Part shown: piece after piece, positions 1 to 10,720 of the stretch
How the letters are laid out: every line of letters starts with the position of its first letter
How positions within the stretch are numbered: the first letter of the stretch is position 1
NCBI GenBank assembly: GCA_016169945.1
Contig: JADLSH010000365.1
Location: forward strand, 2,559,501 to 2,623,500
Source of the DNA: Trachythela sp. YZ-2020
Lineage: Eukaryota > Cnidaria > Anthozoa > Malacalcyonacea > Clavulariidae
DNA length: 64,000 nucleotides
Direction: 5' to 3'
Program-made: the position numbers and the translations under genes
Notes under the pieces: model-generated
Databases searched by the model: none
The model's input: only the letters and a program-made list of their open reading frames with translations
Told to the model about the DNA's origin: nothing

Positions 1-355
1 AGGCATCGCGTTCAGCTTGCGTGACTGGAATCTGCTCAACTCTCGTCGCTGTTGCACCTTCGACTTCAGATTCGTCTTTTATGAATGCTTTTGAAGTGCT
101 GGGCTGATCGCAAGCTTCACCCGATGTCTCGAGAGAAATATACAACCTTGTAACTCCTTCTTTGAAAAAGCTGAGACTGGCAAGTAGATCCTTTCTGGAC
201 AAACCATCGAGCTTCGATTTAATATCATCGAGTTCTCGAACAATAATTTGTCTGCATTTTTCATCGTTTAAGTCACCTTCGTTCAGTCTGTCTGCAGTGT
301 AATCTCGTAGTTTATTGGACAGTAAACCGACTGTCGAATTCACTATTGCAGACAT
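1..355 (-). CDS. Orphan-family protein, N-terminal part, cut by left edge
   Basis: An open frame starts at an ATG at 355 and runs without a stop to base 1, giving about 118 residues. It begins MSAIVNSTVGLLSNKL and closely matches the first part of the fuller copy at 7964-8713, but lacks a four-residue stretch after MSAIVN. The N-terminus looks helical and charged, with no signal peptide. The family has no function I can name. I associate it with multi-copy, uncharacterised cnidarian proteins that have an N-terminal helical region and a C-terminal propeller-like region; that is recollection, not a search result. The rest of the gene lies left of the window, so whether it is intact is unknown. 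Confidence 0.6.
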   Translation of the reverse strand, partial: MSAIVNSTVGLLSNKLRDYTADRLNEGDLNDEKCRQIIVRELDDIKSKLDGLSRKDLLASLSFFKEGVTRLYISLETSGEACDQPSTSKAFIKDESEVEGATATRVEQIPVTQAERDA

Positions 356-1575
356 CTTAACTTTGAGACAGACCTTTGTAAACTAATGTAAAATACTTCT
401 CTGCCTTCTAAATATTGTCTGCGTTGTCATCATGTGATGAAATTCTTCAACTCCAGCGAACCAGACCTTTATGGCGACATGCTGTTATTTGAGTTATTAT
501 GCTGACCATGCAACAAAACAACAAGTTGCCGTGGTTTGTTTCTGAACTACCTGAGAAATATTAAAACAACTTCGACATTTCAAGCGAAGGCCCTTCATCG
601 AGATGTTGATATCTGCATGGGGTCTTCGCTCCAATTATTGAAGTGTTTTTTATCATTTTTTGGTAGTTCACACACAAACCATCACAGCTTGTTGTATAAT
701 ACTACCTACACTGGACGCCCACGTTTGAGATAGATAGATATTTTAATAGTTGTTCCCTACAGGGCTTTTCAACAACCATTTACATTACGACTACAGAGAC
801 ATTACACAGACATGAACAGACCGACGGAGGTAAACCGTAAGCTTACAAATCACAACAATCGTATGACGCCGTGAAATGTTGTACAAATAATTGAATTAAC
901 TAAAAATCTTATGCTTATAACGTATATACGTTGAACCTTCCACAACCAACAATAATTGTTAGAAAGTTGCTAGAGAGGAATGGTATGACTGACATGGAGC
1001 AAACAGAAAAATACCAACTGCTAATTCTTTTCAAAGACATCTCGCACCCCACTAGTAACTTAATTACTCTAGTATACCTTCTATATTGTTTAAAATCTTG
1101 AAATAACCGACGTCAAGTGGAATTTCTATACTGGGAATCGTGCACGTAATAATATATACGTCATATTATAGACATAATACTGCTAATTCCTATACCATTA
1201 GAAGGGATATAGGGCTGGGGAGGGGCTTAATGGAGAGGGAGGACTTAATGGAGAGGGGGCTGATTCATTTAGCCAAGATTGTTCTATGTTATTAGATATA
1301 ATATGATATGAGAACGTTATTCATAGAAGCTAAATTCAGATTTTACTGTACAGTGTGTTTTAAACATTTGATTATATTTGGAATTTTATGGCGGTATTTA
1401 ATATACCATTAATTATAGCAGACATGGCCGCCCACGTTTGAAGTAACAACAAAACAATCGTATTGCGTTAGCTTTTCATGAAATGTTGTGCAAATCTCTG
1501 AACTATCGAGAAATGTTATTCTCAGTGTACACTATAAAGGAAAGTTGTTAAAGAGAAATAGATAGGAATGGCATA

Positions 1576-2130
1576 GGGGTCATTCAGAAAATACGTGACG
1601 CTTTTTTGGCCATTTTTTTACACCCCCGCACCCCCTGTGACGCGCTGTGACGTTTGGTAATACACCCCATGCAAAAATACGTGACGCCAAACAAATCCCC
1701 CCCCCCTATGTTAAGCATGATCATAAATTTGAATCTACACACCTAAAAATCTCACAACCTAAAAATGATTCACGAATTGAATCGATTATTCAATTTTCAA
1801 ATACTTCATGTAAAAGAAACTACTTGATATGAATATACAAGTACTTCATGTAAAGAAACTTCTTCGAGTAATATTTTATTTCGGGAGTCTCACCATGCGG
1901 TAGATATAAATACTGTATAAAAATGTGGTCTAGTTTATCTAGTATGTATTATTTAAATAATAATGAAAATATGATAAATGTAATATAATTTTAAATGTAC
2001 CGGCATATTAAATATTAAAAACGTCACGTGACTGAGGTTGTTTTACCCCCTCCCCCCTTGTGACGACGTGTGACACTACGTCAATCACCCCCCTACCCCC
2101 CGAAGCGTCACATATTTTCTGAATGACCCC
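1576..2130. mobile_element. 555-bp non-autonomous DNA transposon with ATA target duplication
   Basis: The element starts GGGGTCATTCAGAAAATACG and ends in the reverse complement of nearly the same sequence, giving terminal inverted repeats of about 26 bp with one mismatch. It is flanked by ATA at 1573-1575 and 2131-2133. The sister duplication unit has a single ATA at 4335-4337 and no insert, which is an exact empty site. No coding capacity is visible. The 3-bp duplication fits PIF/Harbinger-type elements loosely (they usually favour TWA), so the class assignment is tentative. Confidence 0.85.
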
Positions 2131-2622
2131 ATAGTTGTCTCATGGAGGGAACAGAAAAATTCCCGCCCCACTAATAACTTAATTGGTCTAGTTCCTTCTA
2201 TATTGTTTTGAAATTATGAAATAACCGACGTCAAATGGAGATTCTATTACGCATATATTTATTGCATGAAAATAATATACGTAGCATCACATATTTCATA
2301 TTATAAGCATGATATTGTTAATTCCTTTACCACTCTCTTACAGATTAGGGAATATATGTTTTCCAGATATTCACTATACTAAGCGTTTCACCTTAATTTT
2401 TACCACAGTTAGTAGAACTACCACCTTGATATGTTCGTGATAGTTACGACCAATTGGAAACACCAGCAGTATAAAAGGACATGTGGATTAAAATCGTGTG
2501 AATTCGTGTTCTATTTTTTTCCACTGATGAGAATCCGAGCTTACGAAACAAGCTCTGCATAAATTGTAGTGTTTTCCGCAAAGACAGAGCAACTATTTTA
2601 ATGACAGTTTTGTTTACGTTAG

Positions 2623-2707
2623 ATTGTTGGTCGACTTATAGTTGGTTTTTGGTACGTCGCTATCAGCCATCGCAGAATGCATTTATATTGCAGAGATTGC
2701 TCCTCCT
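2623..2707 (+). pseudogene. Frameshifted copy of an SLC2A transporter exon
   Basis: The exon encoding GLUT transmembrane segment 4 ([10 protein letters not shown]...YIAEIAPP) is present between an AG acceptor and a GTAAGT donor, as at 10333-10416. This copy has one extra T in the run at about 2645-2650 and is 85 bases long, so the frame breaks after VGF. It came with the tandem duplication and is probably not used. Confidence 0.75.
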
Positions 2708-2960
2708 GTAAGTATTTGAGTCTTTAGTTATACCAAAGTTGATGAGGGGAGTGGAACACGCACTGACATATACACACACGTCTGTAGGTCTATAGGAGAG
2801 CAGGGATGGTAGACGAGGTTAGCGCGCTGTTCCTTACCCCTGAGTTAGGACTGCTACTGTATGTCAAGAGTAGGTATGATGCCCTGATGGTTTGGTGGGT
2901 GACTACACTGCTCATGTAAGTGAAGTTGTGGTTGGTTTTGTCATGTGCTTTGAGGGTTTT

Positions 2961-3112
2961 GATTTAATATCATCGAGTTCTCGAACAATAATCTGTCTGC
3001 ATTTTTCATCGTTTAAGTCAGCTTCGTTCAGTCTGTCTGCAGTGTAATCTCGTAGTTTATTGCACAGTAAACCGACTGTGGTATTCAATATACCATTCAC
3101 TATTGCAGACAT
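2961..3112 (-). pseudogene. Truncated orphan-gene copy B
   Basis: Only the first 51 or so codons of the orphan family remain (MSAIVNGILNTTVGLLCNKL onward). The homology stops abruptly at 2961, where unrelated flank sequence (seen intact near 10,690) is joined, adding about 15 chance residues before a stop. The break is identical in copy C, so it arose before the last duplication. Confidence 0.8.
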
Positions 3113-4826
3113 CTTAACTTTGAGACTGACCTTTGTAAACTAATGTAAAATATTTCCGTGCCTTCTAAATATTGTCTGCGTTGTTATCATGTGATGAAAT
3201 TCTTCAACTCCAGCGAACCAGACCTTTATGGCGACATGCTGTTATTTGAGTTATTATGCTGACCATGCAACAAAACAACAAGTTGCCGTGGTTTGTTTCT
3301 GAACTACCTGAGAAATATTAAAACAACTTCGACATTTCAAGCGAAGGCCCTTCATCGAGATGTTGATATCTGCATGGGGTCTTCGCTCCAATCATTGAAG
3401 TGTTTTTTATCATTTTTTGGTAGTTCACACACAAACCATCACAGCTTGTTGTATAATACTACCTACACTGGACGCCCACGTTTGAGATAGATAGATATTT
3501 TAATAGTTGTTCCCTACAGGGCTTTTCAACAACCATTTACATTACGACTACAGAGACATTACACAGACATGAACAGACCGACGGAGGTAAACCGTAAGCT
3601 TACAAATCACAACAATCGTATGACGCCGTGAAATGTTGTACAAATAATTGAATTAACTAAAAATCTTATGCTTATAACGTATATACGTTGAACCTTCCAC
3701 AACCAACAATAATTGTTAGAAAGTTGCTAGAGAGGAATGGTATGACTGACATGGAGCAAACAGAAAAATACCAACTGCTAATTCTTTTCAAAGACATCTC
3801 GCACCCCACTAGTAACTTAATTACTCTAGTATACCTTCTATATTGTTTAAAATCTTGAAATAACCGACGTCAAGTGGAATTTCTATACTGGGAATCGTGC
3901 ACGTAATAATATATACGTCATATTATAGACATAATACTGCTAATTCCTATACCATTAGAAGGGATATAGGGCTGGGGAGGGGCTTAATGGAGAGGGAGGA
4001 CTTAATGGAGAGGGGGCTGATTCATTTAGCCAAGATTGTTCTATGTTATTAGATATAATATAATATGATATGAGAACGTTATTCATAGAAGCTAAATTCA
4101 GATTTTACTGTACAGTGTGTTTTAAACATTTGATTATATTTGGAATTTTATGGCGGTATTTAATATACCATTAATTATAGCAGACATGGCCGCCCACGTT
4201 TGAAGTAACAACAAAACAATCGTATTGCGTTAGCTTTTCATGAAATGTTGTGCAAATCGCTGAACTATCGAGAAATGTTATTCTCAGTGTACACTATAAA
4301 GGAAAGTTGTTAAAGAGAAATAGATAGGAATGGCATAGTTGTCTCATGGAGGGAACAGAAAATTTCCCGCCCCACTAATAACTTAATTGGTCTAGTTCCT
4401 TCTATATTGTTTTGAAATTATGAAATAACCGACGTCAAATGGAGATTCTATTACGCATATATTTATTGCATGAAAATAATATACGTAGCATCACATATTT
4501 CATATTATAAGCATGATATTGTTAATTCCTTTACCACTCTCTTACAGATTAGGGAATATATGTTTTCCAGATATTCACTATACTAAGCGTTTCACCTTAA
4601 TTTTTACCACAGTTAGTAGAACTACCACCTTGATATGTTCGTGATAGTTACGACCAATTGGAAACACCAGCAGTATAAAAGGACATGTGGATTAAAATCG
4701 TGTGAATTCGTGTCCTATTTTTTTCCACTGATGAGAATCCGAGCTTACGAAACAAGCTCTGCATAAATTGTAGTGTTTTCCGCAAAGACAGAGCAACTAT
4801 TTTAATTAGAGTTTTGTTTACGTTAG

Positions 4827-4910
4827 ATTGTTGGTCGACTTATAGTTGGTTTTGGTACGTCGCTATCAGCCATCGCAGAATGCATTTATATTGCAGAGAT
4901 TGCTCCTCCT
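4827..4910 (+). pseudogene. Intact-frame duplicate of the SLC2A TM4 exon
   Basis: This 84-base exon copy has an AG acceptor and a GTAAGT donor and encodes [10 protein letters not shown] through YIAEIAPP, the same peptide as the exon at 10333-10416. It is phase 0 on both sides. The next plus-strand transporter exons lie beyond the intervening minus-strand gene, so it could in principle be spliced to 10987 as an alternative exon. More likely it is a non-functional by-product of the tandem duplication. Confidence 0.6.
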
Positions 4911-5163
4911 GTAAGTATTTGAGGCTTTAGTTATACCAAAGTTGATGAGGGGAGTGGAACACGCACTGACATATACACACACGTCTGTAGGTCTATAGGA
5001 GAGCAGGGATGGTAGACGAGGTTAGCGCGCTGTTCCTTACCCCTGAGTTAGGACTGCTACTGTATGTCAAGAGTAGGTATGATGCCCTGATGGTTTGGTG
5101 GGTGACTACACTGCTCATGTAAGTGAAGTTGTGGTTGGTTTTGTCATGTGCTTTGAGGGTTTT

Positions 5164-5315
5164 GATTTAATATCATCGAGTTCTCGAACAATAATCTGTC
5201 TGCATTTTTCATCGTTTAAGTCAGCTTCGTTCAGTCTGTCTGCAGTGTAATCTCGTAGTTTATTGCACAGTAAACCGACTGTGGTATTCAATATACCATT
5301 CACTATTGCAGACAT
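5164..5315 (-). pseudogene. Truncated orphan-gene copy C
   Basis: Its predicted 66-residue product is the same as that of copy B, with the same break point into flank sequence. It is a remnant left by duplication of an already broken unit. Confidence 0.8.
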
Positions 5316-6944
5316 CTTAACTTTGAGACAGACTTTTGTAAACTAGTGTAAAATGTTTCTAAATTGACAATATCTATATATATATATATTAGATTCATTC
5401 CGGACGTTAGGCTAATTTACAATACAAGTGCCTTTCATGAATGACTAGTTCTACAAGTAGGGTTTGTCTTCCTGTTTACGTCAGCAAAATCACTATACGC
5501 TTGATTTTTTACTTCACAGAACAACATATCAGTGAAAAATGAAATACTAAAATAAGGGCGACTTTTAGCAAAAATGTTTAGAGCCGTTTTAAGGCCGAAT
5601 TAGAAATCATTTCGTAACTTTTACCAAACGTTTTCAAACAGAATTGTGTGCCAATTTGCTGTGCATGAGTGTTCATATTCGATTTGCTCAACCTCATCTA
5701 CTAATTGTATATTATTAGTACTGATGAATATCCGTGGGCTCACGGATCACAGTATATTTCACAAATCAAAACAAATATAATATTATCGCCACGCAATCAT
5801 ACAAATAATTTATAAGTCGTAGTATCCTCATTGTTATAAAGCGTTATTCATGTCAAAATTAAATAGTCAAATTATGCTGTTATTGAGATACTTAATTTCT
5901 TTTCTACCAATCTGAAACAAAATGAAGTATTTTCATAACATATTTTAGACATGTTTAATATAATTTAGGAATGCATTTAAATACAATTTAGGAATCTATG
6001 ATACTTTAGAAAGATCTAGATATGGTGGAGAACACGGATACCGGAAAGGCGGATACCGGATAGACGGATACACAGATTCCGGATACACGGCTACCGGTTA
6101 ATATACTCTCATAAACTTTCATGCAATTTCATCAACTTAGAGCAGGTTCAAATTTTGATCGGAGAGTTGATGAGAGTTTTCCCTCGTTTGACGGGTACGC
6201 GCAGTAATATCCAGTCAACTCTCATGCAACTCTTGTTCTCGTTTGACCTGGGCATGAGAGTTGATGAAACTCTCGTGCAAACTCTCACTTGCCAACTCTC
6301 ATCAACTCTCAACCTCGTTTGTCCAGGGCTAATAAGTGTATGTTTGTATGTCGATAAATATAATTGTTTTGTTTTGTGAAGAATATCATGTTTATTTATT
6401 TGGGATGAATATTATTATTTGCCAAGACTCAAATAAATAAACGTAGTGTTATCCACAAAACAAAACAACGTTCCACATTATACCTATATATATCTGCTCT
6501 TATCAAACCACATAATTGGCAAAATATTTACAAAGGTAAATCAATCTTTTGATCAATATATTTCAATAATGCAAATACTAGTTATATACAATATGCTAAA
6601 ATCCAAACACTATATAGGAAATGTAACTTACTGATTAAATTGTAGTAATATAACAGACTGAATATATCATTGACTGACTATATAACTGACTGACTATTAA
6701 TACTATAGTTATATCATAAAGTCTTAGTAAAATCCAAACACTATACACATTATATATCAACATAAATATAACTTATCCAACTTGCCTATATTGAGCGAAG
6801 CATGTAAAATATTACAAAAGGTATAATACATTCATGCAAAAATGTAAAATAGTTCTACAACAACTATATAAGTTTATGTTCTTATTTAGGTCATTGTAAT
6901 AATTTGTGCGCTGTTTGTTTGCAATTGTGAGAGTTTCTATATTC
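5316..6944. other. Gene-free AT-rich stretch
   Basis: I find no supported gene here. It holds a short TA run (about 5375-5390), a cluster of CGGATAC-type motifs at about 6020-6100, a degenerate ACTCTCATCA-type element (6131-6340), and very AT-rich sequence up to the end of the minus-strand gene. Confidence 0.6.
6131..6340. repeat. Short relative of the CAACTCTCAT minisatellite elements
   Basis: Copies of GAGAGTTGATGAGAGTT and its complement are mixed with CTCGTTTGACC blocks, ending CTCGTTTGTCCAGGGC. These are the same terminal motifs that bound the large 10-bp minisatellite at 11.8-13.5 kb, so this looks like an unexpanded member of the same element family. Confidence 0.6.
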
Positions 6945-8713
6945 TTACATTTGAAGCATAATCGCTTCAAAGTTATTGAGTAAAGCGATATGTCCGTTTG
7001 GATGTGAAATCAGCCATGGATACCCACCCAGGATAACAAACTGATGGAGTAATTCACCAGTGGCCGAGAAAGTGGAGATTGCAGTATTAAGATAGTCACC
7101 ATAAATTGCTCCATTGTATAAATTGACAAGAATTGTTTCGTTGACATGATTAAAGACGACAGTCATTCTACAATAAAAACTCCAAACAATTGAAGGTACT
7201 TGCAGTGCACGTTTTAGCTTACCATCTATTGTAATGATGTATATAAACATTTTATGTTCATTCAATTTGCAAAAAGTTGAAATGATTTCATTTTTATTGG
7301 AAACAGTAAAGCTAAATTTGTCAGAAATGCTGTCGGGTCTTACATCTTTGAATGGGAAAATAAATTTGTAGTCTTGCCTGGCGTTTGTGCTGTCGCAGAT
7401 ATACATAGTTTGCTCGCCATTACAGTAGATAACCAACATACCATCTTTGGTCACACTCGTTTGTGGACACTTCAGTTGTTTATTAATCACTTCAAGAAAT
7501 CTCTCCGCTTTTACGTTTCCATTAGCATCCAAGGTTAATAATTTATATCGAGCAGGAACATTTTCATTGCATGACTGGATTTCCACTACAATGTATACGT
7601 TATCATTTTCATCGACAGCAAAACAGCATATTTTGTCCATGGAGTTTCCATCGTTTTCTGAGGAAATGGTACAAAACAACTTGCTCTTACCACTTTTCCT
7701 TGTGATATCAAGACCGTCCTCGTCAATAGTCGTTGATAGAATTTCCCCTTTGCTAGTTAATGCACGTTGATACCAATAAAGTGGTGTGTCAAACTTCCAG
7801 AACCAAGGAACCTGCGTCATTTTCTCTTCAATTTGTGTTTGAAGTGCCTGGTCGTCCAGCAGGGGATGATGAAATGCTTTGCCAATCTTGATCGTAGGCC
7901 AGTTGAAAAGACCCATCTTGATGTTTGTAAACTTCATTGTGAGGTCTATTAATAATGCGTTGATCATTTGTATCGACTCGACGTTAACATTTCTTTTCTT
8001 TTGGTAGAAACGAGCTCGTAAGCGAGATGTAATCCCCCTTTATCTTTATCAGAATCTTGCCACACAGAAAACGTTGCTTGTATTGCTGGTAAATCCTGTA
8101 GCTCTTTCAGGTAGAGTAAGCAGTCTCGAACGGCTGCTTCTGGGTCGTCTAAACCTTCGAGAATTCTGCTGGCAATGCGAAGTTTGCTTGCCATCAGTCT
8201 GTCTTCTGTGCTCAGCGCTACGTTGTTAAATGCTTCCGTTGCTAGCCTTCTTGATTCTTTTAAAGACTCATTGGCCAATTTGTAGCGTTTTTCTGAAGCG
8301 ATTTGTAAGTTCCCAATGAGTTCGGAAAGTTCAAATGCAGTCTTCAAGGCATCGCGTTCAGTTTGCGTGACTGGAATCTGCTCAACTCTCGTCGCTGTTG
8401 CACCTTCGACTTCAGATTCATCTTTTATGTATGCTTTTGAAGTGCTCGGCTGATCACAAGCTTCACCCGATGTCTCGAGAGAAATATACAACCTTGTAAC
8501 TCCTTCTTTGAAAAAGCTGAGACTGGCAAGTAGGTCCTTTCTGGACAAACCATCGAGCTTCGATTTAATATCATCGAGTTCTCGAACAATAATCTGTCTG
8601 CATTTTTCATCGTTTAAGTCACCTTCGTTCAGTCTGCCTGCAGCGTAATCTCGTAGTTTATTGCACAGTAAACCGACTGTAGAATTTAATATCCCATTCA
8701 CTATTGCAGACAT
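6945..8713 (-). pseudogene. Orphan-family gene in two overlapping frames (probable one-base frameshift)
   Basis: Two frames lie head to tail on the minus strand. Frame 1 (8713-7964, 249 aa) starts MSAIVNGILNSTVGLL and is helical and charged. Frame 2 (7967-6945, 340 aa) holds WPTIKIGKAFHHPLLDD and then repeated strand-like segments (DENDNVYIVVEIQ, LDANGNVKAERF) that suggest a beta-propeller. They overlap by ATGA. Read upstream of its ATG, frame 2 is still open and protein-like (QKKRNVNVESIQMINALL), so the second ATG is probably not a true start. One extra base in the run of five C at 8034-8038 would give a single 589-residue reading frame. This is either a recent inactivating deletion or a sequence error. 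There are no introns and no signal peptide. The function is unknown. Confidence 0.6.
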
Positions 8714-10720
8714 CTTAACTTTGAGACAGATCTTTGTAAACTAATGTAAAATATTTCCGTGCCTTCTAAATATTGTCTGCGTTGTCATCATGATTCATGT
8801 GATGAAATTCTTCGACTCCAGCGAACCAGACCTTTATGGCGACATGCTGTTATTTGAGATATTATGCTGACCATGCAACAAAACAATAAGTTGCCGTGGT
8901 TTGTTTCTGAACAACCTGAGAAATATTAAAAACACTTTGACGTTTCAAGCGAAGACCCTTCATCGAGATGTTGGTATCTGGGGTCTTCGCTCCAATCATC
9001 GAAGTGTTTTTTATCTTTTTTTGGTAGTTCACACACAAATCATCGCAGCTTGTTGTATAATCCCACCTACACTGGACGCCCACGTTTGAGATAACATCAC
9101 AACAATCGTATATGACGCCGTGAACTGTTGTACAAATCGCTGAACTAAAAAACGTATGCTTACAACGTATACATTAAACCTTTCACAATTGGTAGAAAGT
9201 TTTCAGTGAGAAATGGTATGACTGACATCGAGCAAACAGAAAAATACCAACTGCGAATTATTTTCAAAGACAACTCACACCCCACTAATAACTTAATTAC
9301 TCTGGGGCCTTCTATATTGTTTAAAATCTTGAAATAACCGACGTCAAGTGGGATTTCTATGTTGGGAATATTCTGATTGAAAATAATATATACGTCATAT
9401 TATAGACATGTAATACTCCTAATTTCTATACCATTGTAATAGAAAGGAAACACAGCTTTCCCTGGTATTAAGTTATCAAGATTTGGCCTTAAATGTACGA
9501 TTTACGGGCAATATTGATTCAACTCAGTTCATATCGGGGCTTTTTAGTGACCGAGTACATCAATTATATGATTACTGTGTACTGTATACCCTCTGTTGTT
9601 TCAAACACCTTTGAGGGAGGGGGCTTGTTGGAGTGGGGAGGGACTTAGTAGAGAGGGGAGGGGGACTTAATAGAGAGGGGGGTTGATTCATTTAGCAAAG
9701 ATGGTTCTATGCTATCAAAAATAATATGGGATGAACACTTTATCCATGAAAGCTAAATTCAAATTTCACTCTACAGTGTGTTTTAAACATTCTATTATAT
9801 TTGGAATTTCATGGTGGAGTTTGGCCACTCACGTTTGAGATAACAAGAAAACAATCGTACGGCGTTAGCTTTTCGTGAAAAGTTGTACAAATCGCTGAAC
9901 TATCGAGAAATGTTATTCTCAGTGTACACTGTATAAACCTCTTACAACCCTAAATGTACATAACCGTTGAGATCCTCTGATGGAGGATCGCGGGCTCGGG
10001 GTACGAGATTGGCCCACGATAGGAACAATTTTAGTCTATTTAGTCGTAACTGTTGTGAACAAGTCATGTTCGACGATGTGAAATAGCCTGCATTTATCTC
10101 GTCTTATATATGCGCTGTATGTAAATCATTTTTACTGACTGTAGAGATATATTGGCATTCTATTCCATCGGCCACCTTGATATATTCGTGCGGTTACGAC
10201 TAATTGGAAACCAGCATTATAAAAGGACATGTGAATTAGGATCTGAGCTTACGAAACGAAAGCTCTGCAAAAATTGTAGTGTTTTCCGCAAAGACAGAGC
10301 AACTATTTTAATGACAGTTTTGTTTACGTTAGATCGTTGGTCGACTTATAGTTGGTTTTGGAACGTCGCTGTCAGCCATCGCAGAATGTATTTATATTGC
10401 AGAGATTGCTCCTCCTGTAAGTATTTGAGGCTTCAGTCATACCAAAATTGATGAGGGGAGTGGAACACGGACTGACACACACACACACGTCTATTAGATC
10501 TATATGAGAGCAGGGATGGCAGACGAGGGTAGCGCGCTGTTCCTTACCCCTGAGTTAGGACTGCTACTGTATGTCAAGAGTAGGTATGATGTCCTGATGC
10601 TTTTGTGGGTAACTACCCTGCTCTGATTAAATCTGCTTGAAAAATCATGTAAGTAAAGTTGTGGTTGGTTCTCTCATGTGCTTTGAGGGTTTTTCTCCGG
10701 GTACTCCGGTTTTCCTCCCT
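8714..10720. repeat. Third, diverged copy of the duplicated flank
   Basis: The sequence follows the same order as units 1 and 2: orphan-gene 5' flank, GAACTACCTGAGAAATATT-like block, G-rich block near 9610-9690, TATAAAAGG motif, SLC2A TM4 exon, SINE-like block. It is more diverged and has its own indels. It is therefore the older copy and probably the source, since here the transporter exon is followed by the rest of that gene. Confidence 0.75.
10218..10226 (+). promoter_or_regulatory. TATA-box-like motif conserved in all three flank copies
   Basis: TATAAAAGG lies about 110 bp upstream of the SLC2A TM4 exon and is retained in the other two copies (2470 and 4674). It could drive a transcript that starts just upstream of that exon. 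The exon has no in-frame ATG and looks like an internal exon, so the motif may be incidental. Confidence 0.25.

Larger units (their letters stand above)
356..3112. repeat. Tandem duplication unit 1 (2,757 bp)
   Basis: The interval between the start codons at 355 and 3112 is 2,757 bp. It is almost base-for-base the same as the next unit (3113-5315), apart from a 555-bp transposon at 1576-2130 and a few small indels. It contains the orphan gene's 5' flank, a copy of an SLC2A transporter exon (2623-2707), a SINE-like segment near 2795-2910, and a truncated orphan-gene copy at its right end. The near identity implies a recent duplication. Apart from those parts I see no gene in it. Confidence 0.85.
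3113..5315. repeat. Tandem duplication unit 2 (2,203 bp)
   Basis: This is the second, almost identical copy of unit 1 without the 555-bp transposon. The start-codon spacing difference (2,757 versus 2,203) is fully explained by 555 + 3 bp for the transposon and its target duplication, minus a 5-bp AT indel, plus one extra T. It carries an intact SLC2A exon copy at 4827-4910 and truncated orphan-gene copy C at its end. Confidence 0.85.

Noticed and set aside
536..733. 65-codon plus-strand frame MFLNYLRNIK, repeated at 3293-3490
   Set aside because: It lies in the duplicated non-coding flank; the third, diverged copy (8901-9089) breaks the reading frame, so it is not conserved as protein.
10152..10451. 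99-codon frame containing FRKDRATILMTVLFTL
   Set aside because: The short hydrophobic piece resembles the GLUT TM2-TM3 region, but it is out of frame with the adjoining TM4 exon, has no room for an intron, and its upstream part is not kept in frame in the other two copies. Possibly a gene relic; not called as an exon.
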